Below, piece after piece: positions 1-8,351 of a DNA stretch of 64,000 nucleotides. Below the pieces are notes generated by a model. It made no database searches and was not told where the DNA came from. It saw only the letters and a list, made by a program, of their open reading frames with translations. The translations under genes and the position numbers were made by a program. The stretch is from Cribrihabitans_A neustonicus. GTDB taxonomy: Bacteria > Pseudomonadota > Alphaproteobacteria > Rhodobacterales > Rhodobacteraceae. Position 1 is the stretch's first letter. Every line of letters begins with the position of its first letter. The DNA lies in NCBI RefSeq assembly GCF_048820895.1, contig NZ_JBMERQ010000001.1:620001-684000 (forward strand), read 5' to 3'.

Positions 1-1
1 T

Positions 2-22
2 CTGGAGGACGGCCCCTTCTAG
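2..22 (+). CDS. 3' end of an upstream gene (C-terminal tail only)
   Basis: One frame reads L-E-D-G-P-F and then TAG at 20-22, immediately before the hairpins that precede rlmE. In related Rhodobacteraceae an exopolyphosphatase (Ppx/GppA) gene usually lies directly upstream of rlmE, so this may be its end. Six residues cannot identify it; the assignment is inference from gene order. Confidence 0.3.
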   Translation: MEDGPF

Positions 23-26
23 GCGG

Positions 27-75
27 GGCCGGAAAATTTCAAATTTTCCGGGCCGGAATTTTCCCAAAATTCCGG
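27..75. repeat. Two adjacent AT-cored hairpins in a GC-rich frame
   Basis: Arm GGAAAATTT (31-39) faces AAATTTTCC (41-49) across one base. Arm CCGGAATTTT (53-62) faces AAAATTCCGG (66-75) across CCC. Both are perfect and sit between GGGGCC-type blocks, 12 bases before the rlmE ATG at 88. No T-run follows on the plus strand, so this is not a classical terminator. It resembles an intergenic repeat family or an mRNA processing element. Only one copy is present in this window. Confidence 0.6.
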
Positions 76-87
76 GCCCCGGGGCAG

Positions 88-816
88 ATGGTGGCGGATA
101 TGGCAAAGACACCGACCGGAAAGAATACATCGGGCCGCGGCCAGCGCGACCTGAAGGTGCGGGTGAAAAGCGCGCGCGGGCGCAAGCTCAGCTCGACCCG
201 CTGGCTGCAGCGGCAGCTCAACGACCCCTACGTGCGCCGCGCCCAGGCCGAGGGCTACCGCGGCCGCGCCGCCTTCAAGATCATGGAGCTCGACGACAAA
301 TTCCGTTTTCTGGTGCCGGGCGCCCGGGTGGTTGATCTCGGCTGCGCGCCGGGCGGCTGGGCGCAGGTCGCGGTGAAGCGCATCAACGCTCTGGGAGAAA
401 AACAGGGCAAGGCCGTGGGCCGCATCATCGGTATCGATCTGCAAGAGGTCGAACCGCTGGCGGGGGCCGAGTTCCACCAGCTCGACTTCATGGACGACGG
501 CGCCGACGAACAGGTCAAGGAATGGCTGGGCGGCAAGGCTGACCTGGTGATGTCGGACATGGCCGCCGCCAGCTCCGGCCACAAACAGACCGACCACCTG
601 CGCATCATCTCGCTCTGTGAAACCGCGGCCTATTTCGCCTTCGACGTGCTGGAGGAAGGCGGCACCTTCGTCGCCAAGGTGCTGGCGGGCGGCGCCGAGG
701 GGGAGCTGCAGAAACTGCTGAAGCAGAAATTCACCAAGGTGGCCAACGTGAAGCCGCCCTCCTCGCGCGCCGACAGTTCCGAGAAATTCGTGGTCGCCCA
801 GGGGTTCCGCGGCTAA
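88..816 (+). CDS. rlmE: 23S rRNA (uridine-2'-O)-methyltransferase RlmE (FtsJ)
   Basis: RlmE methylates the 2'-OH of U2552 in the A-loop of 23S rRNA, using SAM, late in 50S assembly. The 242-residue protein has the SAM-binding loop VVDLGCAPGGW at about 81-91. The catalytic K-D-K-E tetrad of the family is present at K64 (AAFKIMELD), D157 (SDMA), K197 (VAKV) and E232 (SEKF). A basic N-terminal tail of about 40 residues precedes the fold, as is common in alphaproteobacteria. An in-frame ATG at 100 (MAKTPTG) is an equally good start. The hairpin pair at 27-75 lies in or just before its leader. Confidence 0.95.
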   Translation: MVADMAKTPTGKNTSGRGQRDLKVRVKSARGRKLSSTRWLQRQLNDPYVRRAQAEGYRGRAAFKIMELDDKFRFLVPGARVVDLGCAPGGWAQVAVKRINALGEKQGKAVGRIIGIDLQEVEPLAGAEFHQLDFMDDGADEQVKEWLGGKADLVMSDMAAASSGHKQTDHLRIISLCETAAYFAFDVLEEGGTFVAKVLAGGAEGELQKLLKQKFTKVANVKPPSSRADSSEKFVVAQGFRG

Positions 817-850
817 CGGGCGGCGCCGGCAACGCCGGGAATTGTTCGCC

Positions 851-1033
851 TCAGGCGCGCACCGCCGAGGGGCTTGGCCGCAAGGAGCGGGTCGCGCGGT
901 CGCGCAAGATCAGGCATTCCGCTTCGTTCCTGTCGCTGGGGCGCGTTACCTTGGCCGTGCCGGCGCCCCGGCCAGCGTTGGCCCGCTGCCAAAGCGCTTT
1001 CAGCAGGTTCCGGGTCTTTGGCGTCGTCCGCAT
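851..1033 (-). CDS. Possible small basic protein, 60 residues, unknown function
   Basis: This fills most of the 313-base gap between rlmE and the YihY gene. The start ATG has AGGA about 9-10 bases upstream, and third codon positions are strongly GC-biased like real genes here. The protein is Arg/Lys rich (MRTTPKTRNLLKALWQRA at the N-terminus) with no signal peptide, membrane segment or recognised domain. The rest of the gap shows nothing else. Overlapping ORFs on both strands look like shadows. It could equally be non-coding. Confidence 0.35.
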   Translation of the reverse strand: MRTTPKTRNLLKALWQRANAGRGAGTAKVTRPSDRNEAECLILRDRATRSLRPSPSAVRA

Positions 1034-1129
1034 GATGGCATTCCTGTGCAGATGCTGTCTTTGCTTCGGATAACCCGCCTTTGCTTCCGCAACGGGGCCG
1101 TACTGTGGCGAAACCGCCGCGCAGCCGGC

Positions 1130-2077
1130 TCAACTTTCGTCCTGCGGTGCCTCCGCGATCTGGTTGGCCATGTCGATCAGAGCCCCGTTGAACTCGGCGC
1201 CAAGGATCAATATCGCCGAGTTCAGGTAGAGGAAAATCATCGCCGCCATCGCACCGGCGAGCCCTGCATAGGTCGCCGAGTACTGCGCAAAGGAACTAAC
1301 GTAGAAGGCAAAACCGCTGCCCGAAGCCAGCCACAGCAAAAGCGTCAGCACCGCCCCCGGCAGAATCCGCCGCAGCCGGTGCACACGGCCCGGCAGAAGC
1401 ACATGGAATGCCAGCACCGCCCCCGCCGGCAGCGCCAGCGCTAGGATGCCGCTCAGCCCCTGCTCCCAACCCTGCGGCACGGTGGCAAAGGGAATGAGCT
1501 TGGTGATGTGGCGCACGTAGAGCGGCAGGATCACCTCGAAGACGGCAACGGCCAGAACGCCCGCGCCCCCCATGATGACAAGGCCGATGCACAGCGCCCG
1601 CGCGCGCCAGAACGGCCTGGTATCGGTGTCATGATAGGCCTGCACCATCGCCACCCGCACGGCATCTACCCCATTGGAGGCGAAATAGAGCGCAAACAGT
1701 GCGCCTAAAGTGGCCAGCTGCGTGTTGGAGGTACGCAGGACTGCCCGAAGTTCCGTCAGCAGCGGCCGCGCAACACTGTCCGGCCAGACACCGAAGACCT
1801 GCTCGGTCATCGCTTCCAGTTCAACCTCGCGCGAAAGCATCCCCGCAATGGTGCCCGCCAGCGCCACGGTGAACAGCACGAAGGGAAACAGCGCCAGCAT
1901 CATCGACATAGCGATATGGCTGCTCATCACCCAGCCGTTCTTGCGGTTGAAGCGGCGGGCCGCGGTCAGCAGGGCGGCGGGCCAGCAGTTGAGAGGCGGC
2001 AGCACGGACATGCGGGCAACGTTCCACAGCAAAAGAAAAAACGCCAGCGTCAAAGCAGAAAAGCCGGAAGTTTCCAT
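1130..2077 (-). CDS. YihY/BrkB family inner-membrane protein
   Basis: A polytopic membrane protein of about 315 residues with roughly six hydrophobic segments. The YihY-type region begins around NRKNGWVMSSHIAMSMMLALFPF, followed by VALAGTIAGML and a C-terminal stretch ending in LYLNSAILILGAEFN, characteristic of the family (formerly mis-called ribonuclease BN). Its function is not established; roles in envelope or virulence have been proposed elsewhere. The start is uncertain: ATGs at 2140, 2113, 2077 and 2011 are in frame and none has a strong ribosome binding site. It is divergent from the cardiolipin synthase gene. Confidence 0.85.
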   Translation of the reverse strand: METSGFSALTLAFFLLLWNVARMSVLPPLNCWPAALLTAARRFNRKNGWVMSSHIAMSMMLALFPFVLFTVALAGTIAGMLSREVELEAMTEQVFGVWPDSVARPLLTELRAVLRTSNTQLATLGALFALYFASNGVDAVRVAMVQAYHDTDTRPFWRARALCIGLVIMGGAGVLAVAVFEVILPLYVRHITKLIPFATVPQGWEQGLSGILALALPAGAVLAFHVLLPGRVHRLRRILPGAVLTLLLWLASGSGFAFYVSSFAQYSATYAGLAGAMAAMIFLYLNSAILILGAEFNGALIDMANQIAEAPQDES

Positions 2078-2157
2078 GCGCTTGCTGCAAGCAGTTGCAG
2101 CGCGGCTGTGCATGTGCAGAGATGCGGAGCCGAATGTCATCCATAATGGAAGGCCGT

Positions 2158-3573
2158 ATGCACTGGTTCACCTTCAGTTCGACCACCGTCGCTCTCGTCT
2201 GGATTGCCGCCGCCTTTGCCGCGATCAGCGCCGCCCGCACTGCGCGCACGCCCCAAGGGGCGATCGGCTGGGTGGTATTCCTGCTGGCCGCCCCGGTCGC
2301 GGCCCTGCCCGCCTATCTCGTCTTCGGCCACCACCGGTTCCGCAGCTACCGCAATGCCCGCCGCGCCGCGGAGCAGGTGGTGAGGGACATGCGCAGCTAC
2401 ACGCGGACCCATGCCGGGGCTCCGGTGCAGGTCAAGGTCAACACCGCCCCCTTCGAGGCGATCTCCGGTCTGCCTGTCTGCGGCGGCAACAGCTTCGAAC
2501 TGCTGATCGACGGAGAAGAGACCTTCAGGTCGATCTTCGAGGCCATCGACGCCGCGCAGGACTATATCCTTTTGCAGTATTACATACTGCGCGCAGATGA
2601 TCTGGGTATGGACCTGCAAAAACGCCTCATCGACGCCGCCGGGCGGGGTGTGGCCGTGTGGGTCATCACCGACAGCATTGGCTGTTACACCCTGCCGGGC
2701 AGCTATCTGGAGGCGCTTGAGGACGCAGGCATCGATATCGCCGAGCCTGTGGCGCCAAACCGCCCCTGGCACCGGCTGCGCGTCAATTTCCGCAATCACC
2801 GCAAGACCGTGATCGTCGACGGCAAAACGGGCTTCACCGGCGGACTCAACGTCGGCGACGAGTACCTGGGCAAGGACCCGGCCTTCGGAGCCTGGCGCGA
2901 CACGCACCTGAGGGTGACGGGTCCGGCGGTCCAGCAGCTGCAGCTGTCGTTTGCGGAGGACTGGCACTGGCGCACCCAGGAGCCGATCCTCGACTTGCTG
3001 GCCTGGGATGCGGAGCCCTCGGACGAAGACCGCGCCGCGCTGGTGGTCTCGACCGGCCCCGGCGATAACACCGAAAACGGCTCGATGCTGTTTTTCTCCG
3101 CCGTCACTGCAGCCCGGGAACGGGTCTGGATTGCCTCGCCCTACTTCGTTCCGGATCAGGACGTGACGGCCGCGTTAAAACATGCCGCTCTGCGCGGGCT
3201 CGATGTGCGCATCCTGATTCCCGAAACCGCCGACCACTATCTTCCCTGGCTGGCGGCCTTTGCCTACTTCGATGAACTGCGCGCCGCTGGCGTCAAGATC
3301 CTGCGCTATCGGGACGGGTTCATGCATCAGAAGGTCTTCGTCATCGATAACTCGATCACCGCTGTTGGCACCGCCAATCTCGACAACCGCTCCTTCCGGC
3401 TGAATTTCGAGACCATGGTGCTGTATTTCGACGAAGACTCCGCAGTGCGTGCCGCGCAGATGCTGGAGCGGGACTTTACGAAAGCGCAGGAGTTGATCAC
3501 GCCGCTTGAGGACCAGAAATGGCCGGTGCGCCTGCTGGCGCCGCTGGCCCGGCTTCTGGCGCCAGTGCTCTAG
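2158..3573 (+). CDS. cls: Cardiolipin synthase (phospholipase D family)
   Basis: Makes cardiolipin from two phosphatidylglycerols at the inner membrane. The 471-residue protein has two N-terminal membrane segments (about 5-20 and 38-58). It carries the two PLD-type HxKxxxxD motifs of the bacterial Cls family, at about residue 214 (NHRKTVIVDG) and about 390 (MHQKVFVIDN), the second followed by GTANLDNRS. The ATG at 2158 is preferred because GGAAGG lies just upstream and the N-terminus is then hydrophobic. Its stop codon overlaps that of the convergent channel gene in the palindrome CTAG (3570-3573). Confidence 0.92.
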   Translation: MHWFTFSSTTVALVWIAAAFAAISAARTARTPQGAIGWVVFLLAAPVAALPAYLVFGHHRFRSYRNARRAAEQVVRDMRSYTRTHAGAPVQVKVNTAPFEAISGLPVCGGNSFELLIDGEETFRSIFEAIDAAQDYILLQYYILRADDLGMDLQKRLIDAAGRGVAVWVITDSIGCYTLPGSYLEALEDAGIDIAEPVAPNRPWHRLRVNFRNHRKTVIVDGKTGFTGGLNVGDEYLGKDPAFGAWRDTHLRVTGPAVQQLQLSFAEDWHWRTQEPILDLLAWDAEPSDEDRAALVVSTGPGDNTENGSMLFFSAVTAARERVWIASPYFVPDQDVTAALKHAALRGLDVRILIPETADHYLPWLAAFAYFDELRAAGVKILRYRDGFMHQKVFVIDNSITAVGTANLDNRSFRLNFETMVLYFDEDSAVRAAQMLERDFTKAQELITPLEDQKWPVRLLAPLARLLAPVL

Positions 3574-3995
3574 GATCTTTCCCCGGGCGCGCCGCCGTTC
3601 AGGGAGAACATCCGCCCCATCACACTGACCAGGAATGCGGTGCTGACGCCGAACGCCAGCATCCCGGTTACCGCTGCAAAGGCCGCAAAAATCCGCAGAC
3701 CTGGGCCCAGCACTACATCGCCGTAGCCGAGCGTCGTGTACGTGGACAGCGAGAAGTAGAGCGCCGTGTTCCACTCTCCAATCGCACCCACCATCATGAA
3801 GGCCGACGCCCAGATCCAGACCTGCGCTGTGTGGGCCAGCACGATCAGGCCGATCGCGATCATCAGAATGGCCGCATTGTGCCGCCGCCCGTGCGGCGCC
3901 GGGAACCGCTTGGACAGCTCCGCAAGCAGCGCCGCGCACCAGACCAGCACCGCGATCTCCAGAAACAGGCAGACGCCAAGGTAGATTGAGCCCAT
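3570..3995 (-). CDS. Two-TM potassium channel-like protein (Ion_trans_2)
   Basis: A short membrane protein with hydrophobic segments at the N-terminus (SIYLGVCLFLEIAVLVWCAA), in the middle (AAILMIAIGLIVLAHTAQVW) and after the pore (IFAAFAAVTGMLAFGVSTAFL). The pore helix and filter YFSLSTYTTLGYGDV contain TLGYGD, the K+ selectivity signature. There is no RCK or cyclic-nucleotide domain, so gating is unknown. The ATG at 3995 gives 141 residues. An in-frame GTG at 4013 with AGGAG 11 bases upstream may be the real start. The gene is convergent with cls. Confidence 0.85.
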   Translation of the reverse strand: MGSIYLGVCLFLEIAVLVWCAALLAELSKRFPAPHGRRHNAAILMIAIGLIVLAHTAQVWIWASAFMMVGAIGEWNTALYFSLSTYTTLGYGDVVLGPGLRIFAAFAAVTGMLAFGVSTAFLVSVMGRMFSLNGGAPGERS

Positions 3996-4197
3996 GATCA
4001 GCTGGTGTCCCACGGGTCTTGCTTCTCCTGCCTGACTTTGTGCGCCTCTTGGCCGAGGGCAGCGTAAGGGGGCACGCCAGCACATGCAATTGCCCCCGGC
4101 GGCCCTGTGACGGAGCTGCACTGGACTTCCCTGCCGCGGCGCTATTCACTGCGGGCACTCGCGCGAAACACTTGGAGACGCCGGAGGGCCGCCCGCC

Positions 4198-4854
4198 GTG
4201 GTGCTGAGGATCAAGAATGTGACGAAAGCCTTCCCCGGCCAGAGTACCGGTGAGGCCGTGCTGAAAGGCGTGTCGCTCGAGATCGCGGCGGGCGAAAGCC
4301 TGGCTCTGACCGGCGACAGCGGCTCGGGCAAGAGCACGCTTCTGCACCTGGCCGGCGCTTTGGACCATTTCGACAGCGGCGAAATCGAGATTGGGCGGAC
4401 CCCGCTTTCGGGTCTTGGGGACGCGGCACGGGCAGCGCTGCGGCGGCGTGAGGTGTCATTGGTGTTTCAGCAGTTCAACCTGGTGCCCTCGCTCACCACC
4501 GGAGAAAACATTTCGCTGCACGCGCGGCTGGGGCAGCGCTGGGACGCCAAATGGGGCGCGGAACTGACCGCCCGGCTTGGCCTCTCCGATCTGCTCCACC
4601 GCTACCCTGAGCAGCTTTCCGGCGGCCAGCAGCAGCGGGTTGCCATCGCCCGCGCGCTGGCGTTGCGCCCTGCCCTGCTGCTCGCGGATGAGCCCACTGG
4701 CAATCTCGACGAGACGACGAGCGGCGCGGTGATGGAGCTGATGCTCGACTTGGTGCGCGACAGCGGTGCAGCTCTGTTTCTGGTCACCCATTCTGCAGCC
4801 ATTGCGTCGATGCTGGACCGGCAGCTGCACCTGCGCCACGGCCGGGTCGCATGA
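4198..4854 (+). CDS. ABC transporter ATP-binding protein, MacB/LolD/YbbA type
   Basis: A 218-residue ATPase that powers a type VII (MacB superfamily) ABC system. Walker A GDSGSGKST is at 39-47, the Q-loop within FQQFNLVPSLTTGENI, the signature LSGGQQQR at about 140, Walker B LLLADEP at about 160, and the H-loop in LVTHSAA. The FNL(V)PSLTxxENI text is typical of the LolD/MacB ATPase clade. The start is a GTG at 4198, with GGAGGG upstream. It overlaps the permease gene by ATGA, so the two are translationally coupled and surely partners. Confidence 0.9.
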   Translation: MVLRIKNVTKAFPGQSTGEAVLKGVSLEIAAGESLALTGDSGSGKSTLLHLAGALDHFDSGEIEIGRTPLSGLGDAARAALRRREVSLVFQQFNLVPSLTTGENISLHARLGQRWDAKWGAELTARLGLSDLLHRYPEQLSGGQQQRVAIARALALRPALLLADEPTGNLDETTSGAVMELMLDLVRDSGAALFLVTHSAAIASMLDRQLHLRHGRVA

Positions 4855-7268
4855 TCGCCGCCGCTATGGGAGCGATCCTGTCGCATTGGCGGCGCCACCC
4901 CTTTCAATTGCTAACTCTTGCCGTTGGTCTCGCGCTGGCGACCGGATTGTGGTCGGCGGTCCAGGCAATTAACGGCGAGGCCCGCGCCAGCTACGCCCGC
5001 GCCGCCGCGCAGCTGGGGCTTGCCGGCACCGAACGCTTGGCAGCGCGCAGCGGCAGCATCCCGCTGGCCCGCTATGTAGCTCTGCGACGGGCGGGCTGGC
5101 AGCTGGCGCCGGTTCTGGAAGGCCGCTTGAGAATCGGGGTGGAAACCCATGATTTAATGGGGATAGACGTGCTGAGCCACCCGCTGGTTCCGGCGCTGGC
5201 CGAAGCAGCCGGGGAGGACAGCGCCGCGCCGCTTGATGCGCTGCTGCCGCCCGGCCGCCTGTTTGCCCATCCGGACACCGCCGCCCGCATCCGCGGGGGG
5301 CCGGACCTGCCGCCGCTCACCCGCTCAGAGGCACTGCCGCGCGGGGTGCTGGTGGCGGACATCAGCCTCGCCAGCCGCCTGCTGAGACAGCCGGAAAGCC
5401 TCTCCTACCTGCTCATCCTGCCCGGGCAGCGGCGAGGCCTTGCCCCCCTGTCACAGCTCGCGCCCGATCTGCTCCGGGTCCGCGGCGGAAGCAGCGCCGC
5501 CGGGACCGAGCGGCTGACGGACAGTTTCCACCTCAACCTCACCGCCTTTGGGCTCCTGTCCTTTGCGGTGGGGCTGTTCATCGTGCAAGGCAGTATCACC
5601 CTAAGCCTCGAACAGCGCCGCGGGCTGATCCGGACCTTGAGGGGGCTGGGCGTGCCGATGCGGCTGCTGGCGGCGCTGCTGCTCTGCGAACTCGCAGCGA
5701 TTGCCCTGCTGTCGGGCACCGCCGGATTGTTGGGCGGGTACTTTGTGGCGGCGGCGCTTCTGCCGGATGTAAACGCGACGCTTGCGGGGTTATACGGCGC
5801 GCCGGTGGACGGCAGCCTGTCGCTGCGTCCGGCATGGGTCCTCTCCGGGCTGGGCATGGCCCTCGGCGGCACCGGCCTGGCCTCGGCGCAGGCGCTGGTT
5901 TCGGTGATGGGGATGCCGCTCCTGGCTGCCCCGGCGGCGCATGCCCGCGGCCAGCAGGCCGGGCGCTCGCACCTTGCGGCGGCGCTTGCCGGGGCCGGCT
6001 GTATTGCGGGGGGCATCGTAGTCCTGCGGCTGTTCGGCGGCTTGACCGCGGGGTTTGTGTTTCTCGGCGGGCTGATGCTGGGGGCCGCACTCTTGCTGCC
6101 CTGGCTGATCGCGCAACTGCTGCGGCTTGGAAGCCGCCTGGCGCATCGCCCGCTGGCGCAGTGGCTCTGGGCCGATGCCCGGGCGCAGCTGCCCGGCATG
6201 GCGCTGGCGCTAATGGCGCTGCTGCTGGCACTGGCAACAAATATCGGCGTGGGCACAATGGTTTCGAGCTTTCGGCTCACCTTCACAGGGTGGCTCGACC
6301 AGCGTCTGCCGGCCGAGCTTTACGTGACCGCCAGCTCTGATTCCGAGGGCGCCGCGCTGGAAGTCTGGCTGGCGGAACGCGGCGTCACTGCTCTGCCGAT
6401 CCGCTCCGCCGAAAGCCGCTTCCAGGGCGCGCCGCTCAGGATCTATGGCATCAGGGACCACGCTACGTACCGCCGCAACTGGCCGCTGCTGCAAGCGCAG
6501 CCGCAGGTCTGGGAGGCGCTGGCCCGTGGCGATGCGGTGCTCATCAACGAGCAGCTGGCCCGGCGCAACGGCATCGCCCTCGGGCAGGAAATTGCGCTTC
6601 AGGCGGGCTGGACTCTGCCGGTTGCAGGCATCTACTCCGACTATGGCAACACGCACGGACAGGCGCTGGTCGCGCTGCCCGCGCTGCTGGAACGGACACC
6701 GGAGGTGCCGAACCGCCAGTTCGGGTTGCGCCTGAGGCCGGCCGATGTGCAGGGAATGATGCAGTCGCTGCAGCAGCACTTCGGCCTGCCGCGGTCCGGT
6801 ATGGTGGATCAGGCCACGCTCAAGGCCCAGTCGCTCGCGATCTTTGACCGCACCTTCGTCGTAACAGCGGCGCTGAACCTGCTGACGCTGGCGGTAGCCT
6901 GTTTTGCAATCCTGTCCAGCCTGCTGACGCTCTGGAACCAGCGTCTGCCGCAGCTGGCGCCGCTCTGGGCGATGGGGGTCACCCGGCGGCAGCTGGCATG
7001 GGGAGAGGTCCTGCGCAGCGTGCTGCTTGCTGCGCTGACTGCTGTTCTGGCACTGCCTCTGGGGCTTGTGCTGGCCTGGGCGCTGCTCACCGTGATCAAC
7101 ACAGAGGCCTTCGGCTGGCGGCTGCCGATGCACCTTTTCCCGGGAGACTGGCTGCGCCTGATGGCGCTGGCTCTCACCGCTGCGGCCCTGGCGGCCGCGT
7201 TGCCTGCCCGCCGGCTGAGCCGCCTGGCGCCGTCGGAATTGCTGAGGGTCTTTGCCAATGAACGTTAA
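4851..7268 (+). CDS. FtsX-type ABC permease, fused double domain (YbbP/AttFG-like)
   Basis: An 805-residue inner-membrane permease. It has one N-terminal membrane segment, a periplasmic domain of about 180 residues, and a first hydrophobic bundle at about 220-430. A second bundle starts near 445 (LALMALLLALATNIGVGTMV). A further periplasmic domain and a C-terminal bundle (about 665-805) follow. Two FtsX-like halves in one chain and a length near 800 match YbbP of E. coli, or a fusion of AttF and AttG. Such systems do mechanotransmission or lipid and lipoprotein work rather than solute import. The substrate is unknown. It overlaps the next gene by 11 bases. Confidence 0.88.
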   Translation: MIAAAMGAILSHWRRHPFQLLTLAVGLALATGLWSAVQAINGEARASYARAAAQLGLAGTERLAARSGSIPLARYVALRRAGWQLAPVLEGRLRIGVETHDLMGIDVLSHPLVPALAEAAGEDSAAPLDALLPPGRLFAHPDTAARIRGGPDLPPLTRSEALPRGVLVADISLASRLLRQPESLSYLLILPGQRRGLAPLSQLAPDLLRVRGGSSAAGTERLTDSFHLNLTAFGLLSFAVGLFIVQGSITLSLEQRRGLIRTLRGLGVPMRLLAALLLCELAAIALLSGTAGLLGGYFVAAALLPDVNATLAGLYGAPVDGSLSLRPAWVLSGLGMALGGTGLASAQALVSVMGMPLLAAPAAHARGQQAGRSHLAAALAGAGCIAGGIVVLRLFGGLTAGFVFLGGLMLGAALLLPWLIAQLLRLGSRLAHRPLAQWLWADARAQLPGMALALMALLLALATNIGVGTMVSSFRLTFTGWLDQRLPAELYVTASSDSEGAALEVWLAERGVTALPIRSAESRFQGAPLRIYGIRDHATYRRNWPLLQAQPQVWEALARGDAVLINEQLARRNGIALGQEIALQAGWTLPVAGIYSDYGNTHGQALVALPALLERTPEVPNRQFGLRLRPADVQGMMQSLQQHFGLPRSGMVDQATLKAQSLAIFDRTFVVTAALNLLTLAVACFAILSSLLTLWNQRLPQLAPLWAMGVTRRQLAWGEVLRSVLLAALTAVLALPLGLVLAWALLTVINTEAFGWRLPMHLFPGDWLRLMALALTAAALAAALPARRLSRLAPSELLRVFANER

Positions 7269-8310
7269 AGCCGCACTGATCTGCGTTTTCGCTTTCGCGG
7301 CCTCTGCCGTTTCCGCGCAGGGCTATGCCGGACTGGCCGCAGAGGCGGAAGGTTTCGCCACGCCAAAGAGGGGCGAGCCGCTCCGCTTTCCCGAGGACCA
7401 CGGGCCTCATCCAAATTTCCGCATTGAATGGTGGTACTTGACCGCCAACCTTGAGGCATCTGACGGGGCTGAATACGGCATTCAGTGGACCCTGTTCCGC
7501 TCCGCCTTGGCACCGGGCGAAGGCGGCGGCTGGCAGAGTCCGCAGATCTGGTTTGCCCATGCCGCGTTGACCTCCGTGGACAGCCACCACTTTGCCGAGC
7601 GCATTGCCCGCGGCGGCATCGGCCAGGCAGGCGTGACCGCGACGCCCTTCGCCGCCTGGATCGACGACTGGGAGATGCTCGGGCGCGCGGGCTCTGACAT
7701 GGAGGCGCTAAGCGTTATCGCCCGCGGCGAAGACTTTGGCTATTCGCTCACGCTCGCCGCAGACGGCCCGCTCGTGCTTCATGGAGATGCGGGCTATTCG
7801 GTGAAATCCGCTGCCGGCCAGGCGAGCTATTATTATTCGCAGCCCCATTTCCGTGTGAGCGGAGAGATCACCCTGCCCTCCGGCCCGGTTCAGGTCACCG
7901 GCCACGGCTGGCTGGACCGCGAATGGTCGAGCCAGCCTCTGGCCGAGGATCAAAGCGGCTGGGACTGGTTCTCGCTGCGTTTTGATGACGGCGCGAAGCT
8001 GATGGGCTTTGTCCTGCGCGGGGAAAGCGGCGATTTCACCTCCGGCACCTGGATCACTCCGGAGGGCAGCGCCGAGCCGCTTCCGCCCGGCGCTTTTCAG
8101 GCCGAACCGCTGGAAACCTCCACCGTGGCAGGCCGCGAGCTTCCCACCACCTGGCGCGTGCTGCTGCCGGAAAAAGCCCTCAACGCCGAGATCGAAGCGC
8201 TCAATCCCGGGGCCTGGATGGGCACATCGTTTTCCTACTGGGAAGGCCCGGTGCGCATCCGGGGCAGCCACAGGGGCCGGGGCTACCTGGAGATGACCGG
8301 ATACGAATGA
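7258..8310 (+). CDS. Exported AttH/CrtC-type lipocalin-fold protein
   Basis: A 350-residue exported protein. A signal peptide (MNVKAALICVFAFAASAVSA, cut near AQG) precedes a two-domain lipocalin-like body. The stretch PHPNFRIEWWYLTANLE is the hallmark of the AttH/hydroxyneurosporene-synthase superfamily. The second half has TGHGWLDREWSSQPL and WDWFSLRFDDG, also characteristic. In other bacteria such proteins sit beside MacB-type ABC genes, as here. A role in handling a hydrophobic ligand in the periplasm is inference. The ATG at 7258 overlaps the end of the permease gene. There is no carotenoid gene set nearby, so a pigment role is unlikely. Confidence 0.85.
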   Translation: MNVKAALICVFAFAASAVSAQGYAGLAAEAEGFATPKRGEPLRFPEDHGPHPNFRIEWWYLTANLEASDGAEYGIQWTLFRSALAPGEGGGWQSPQIWFAHAALTSVDSHHFAERIARGGIGQAGVTATPFAAWIDDWEMLGRAGSDMEALSVIARGEDFGYSLTLAADGPLVLHGDAGYSVKSAAGQASYYYSQPHFRVSGEITLPSGPVQVTGHGWLDREWSSQPLAEDQSGWDWFSLRFDDGAKLMGFVLRGESGDFTSGTWITPEGSAEPLPPGAFQAEPLETSTVAGRELPTTWRVLLPEKALNAEIEALNPGAWMGTSFSYWEGPVRIRGSHRGRGYLEMTGYE

Positions 8311-8333
8311 GGGCCCCCGGAGGCGCCCTCATT
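8306..8333. terminator. Stem-loop between convergent genes
   Basis: AATGAGGGC (8306-8314) pairs with GCCCTCATT (8325-8333), a perfect 9-bp stem with a 10-base loop. It overlaps the stop codon of the lipocalin gene and lies 18 bases past the uspA stop on the other strand. There is no long T-run, so it is a weak or bidirectional terminator or an mRNA 3' end stabiliser. Confidence 0.5.
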
Positions 8334-8351
8334 CAGATCTGTTCGCACGCG

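Noticed and set aside
842..1444. A 200-codon plus-strand frame overlapping the YihY gene
   Set aside because: Composition is shadow-like, and it runs antisense to recognisable YihY coding sequence.
7258..8310. Carotenoid 1,2-hydratase (CrtC) annotation
   Set aside because: Only the superfamily fold matches. The ABC neighbours and signal peptide fit the AttH group instead.
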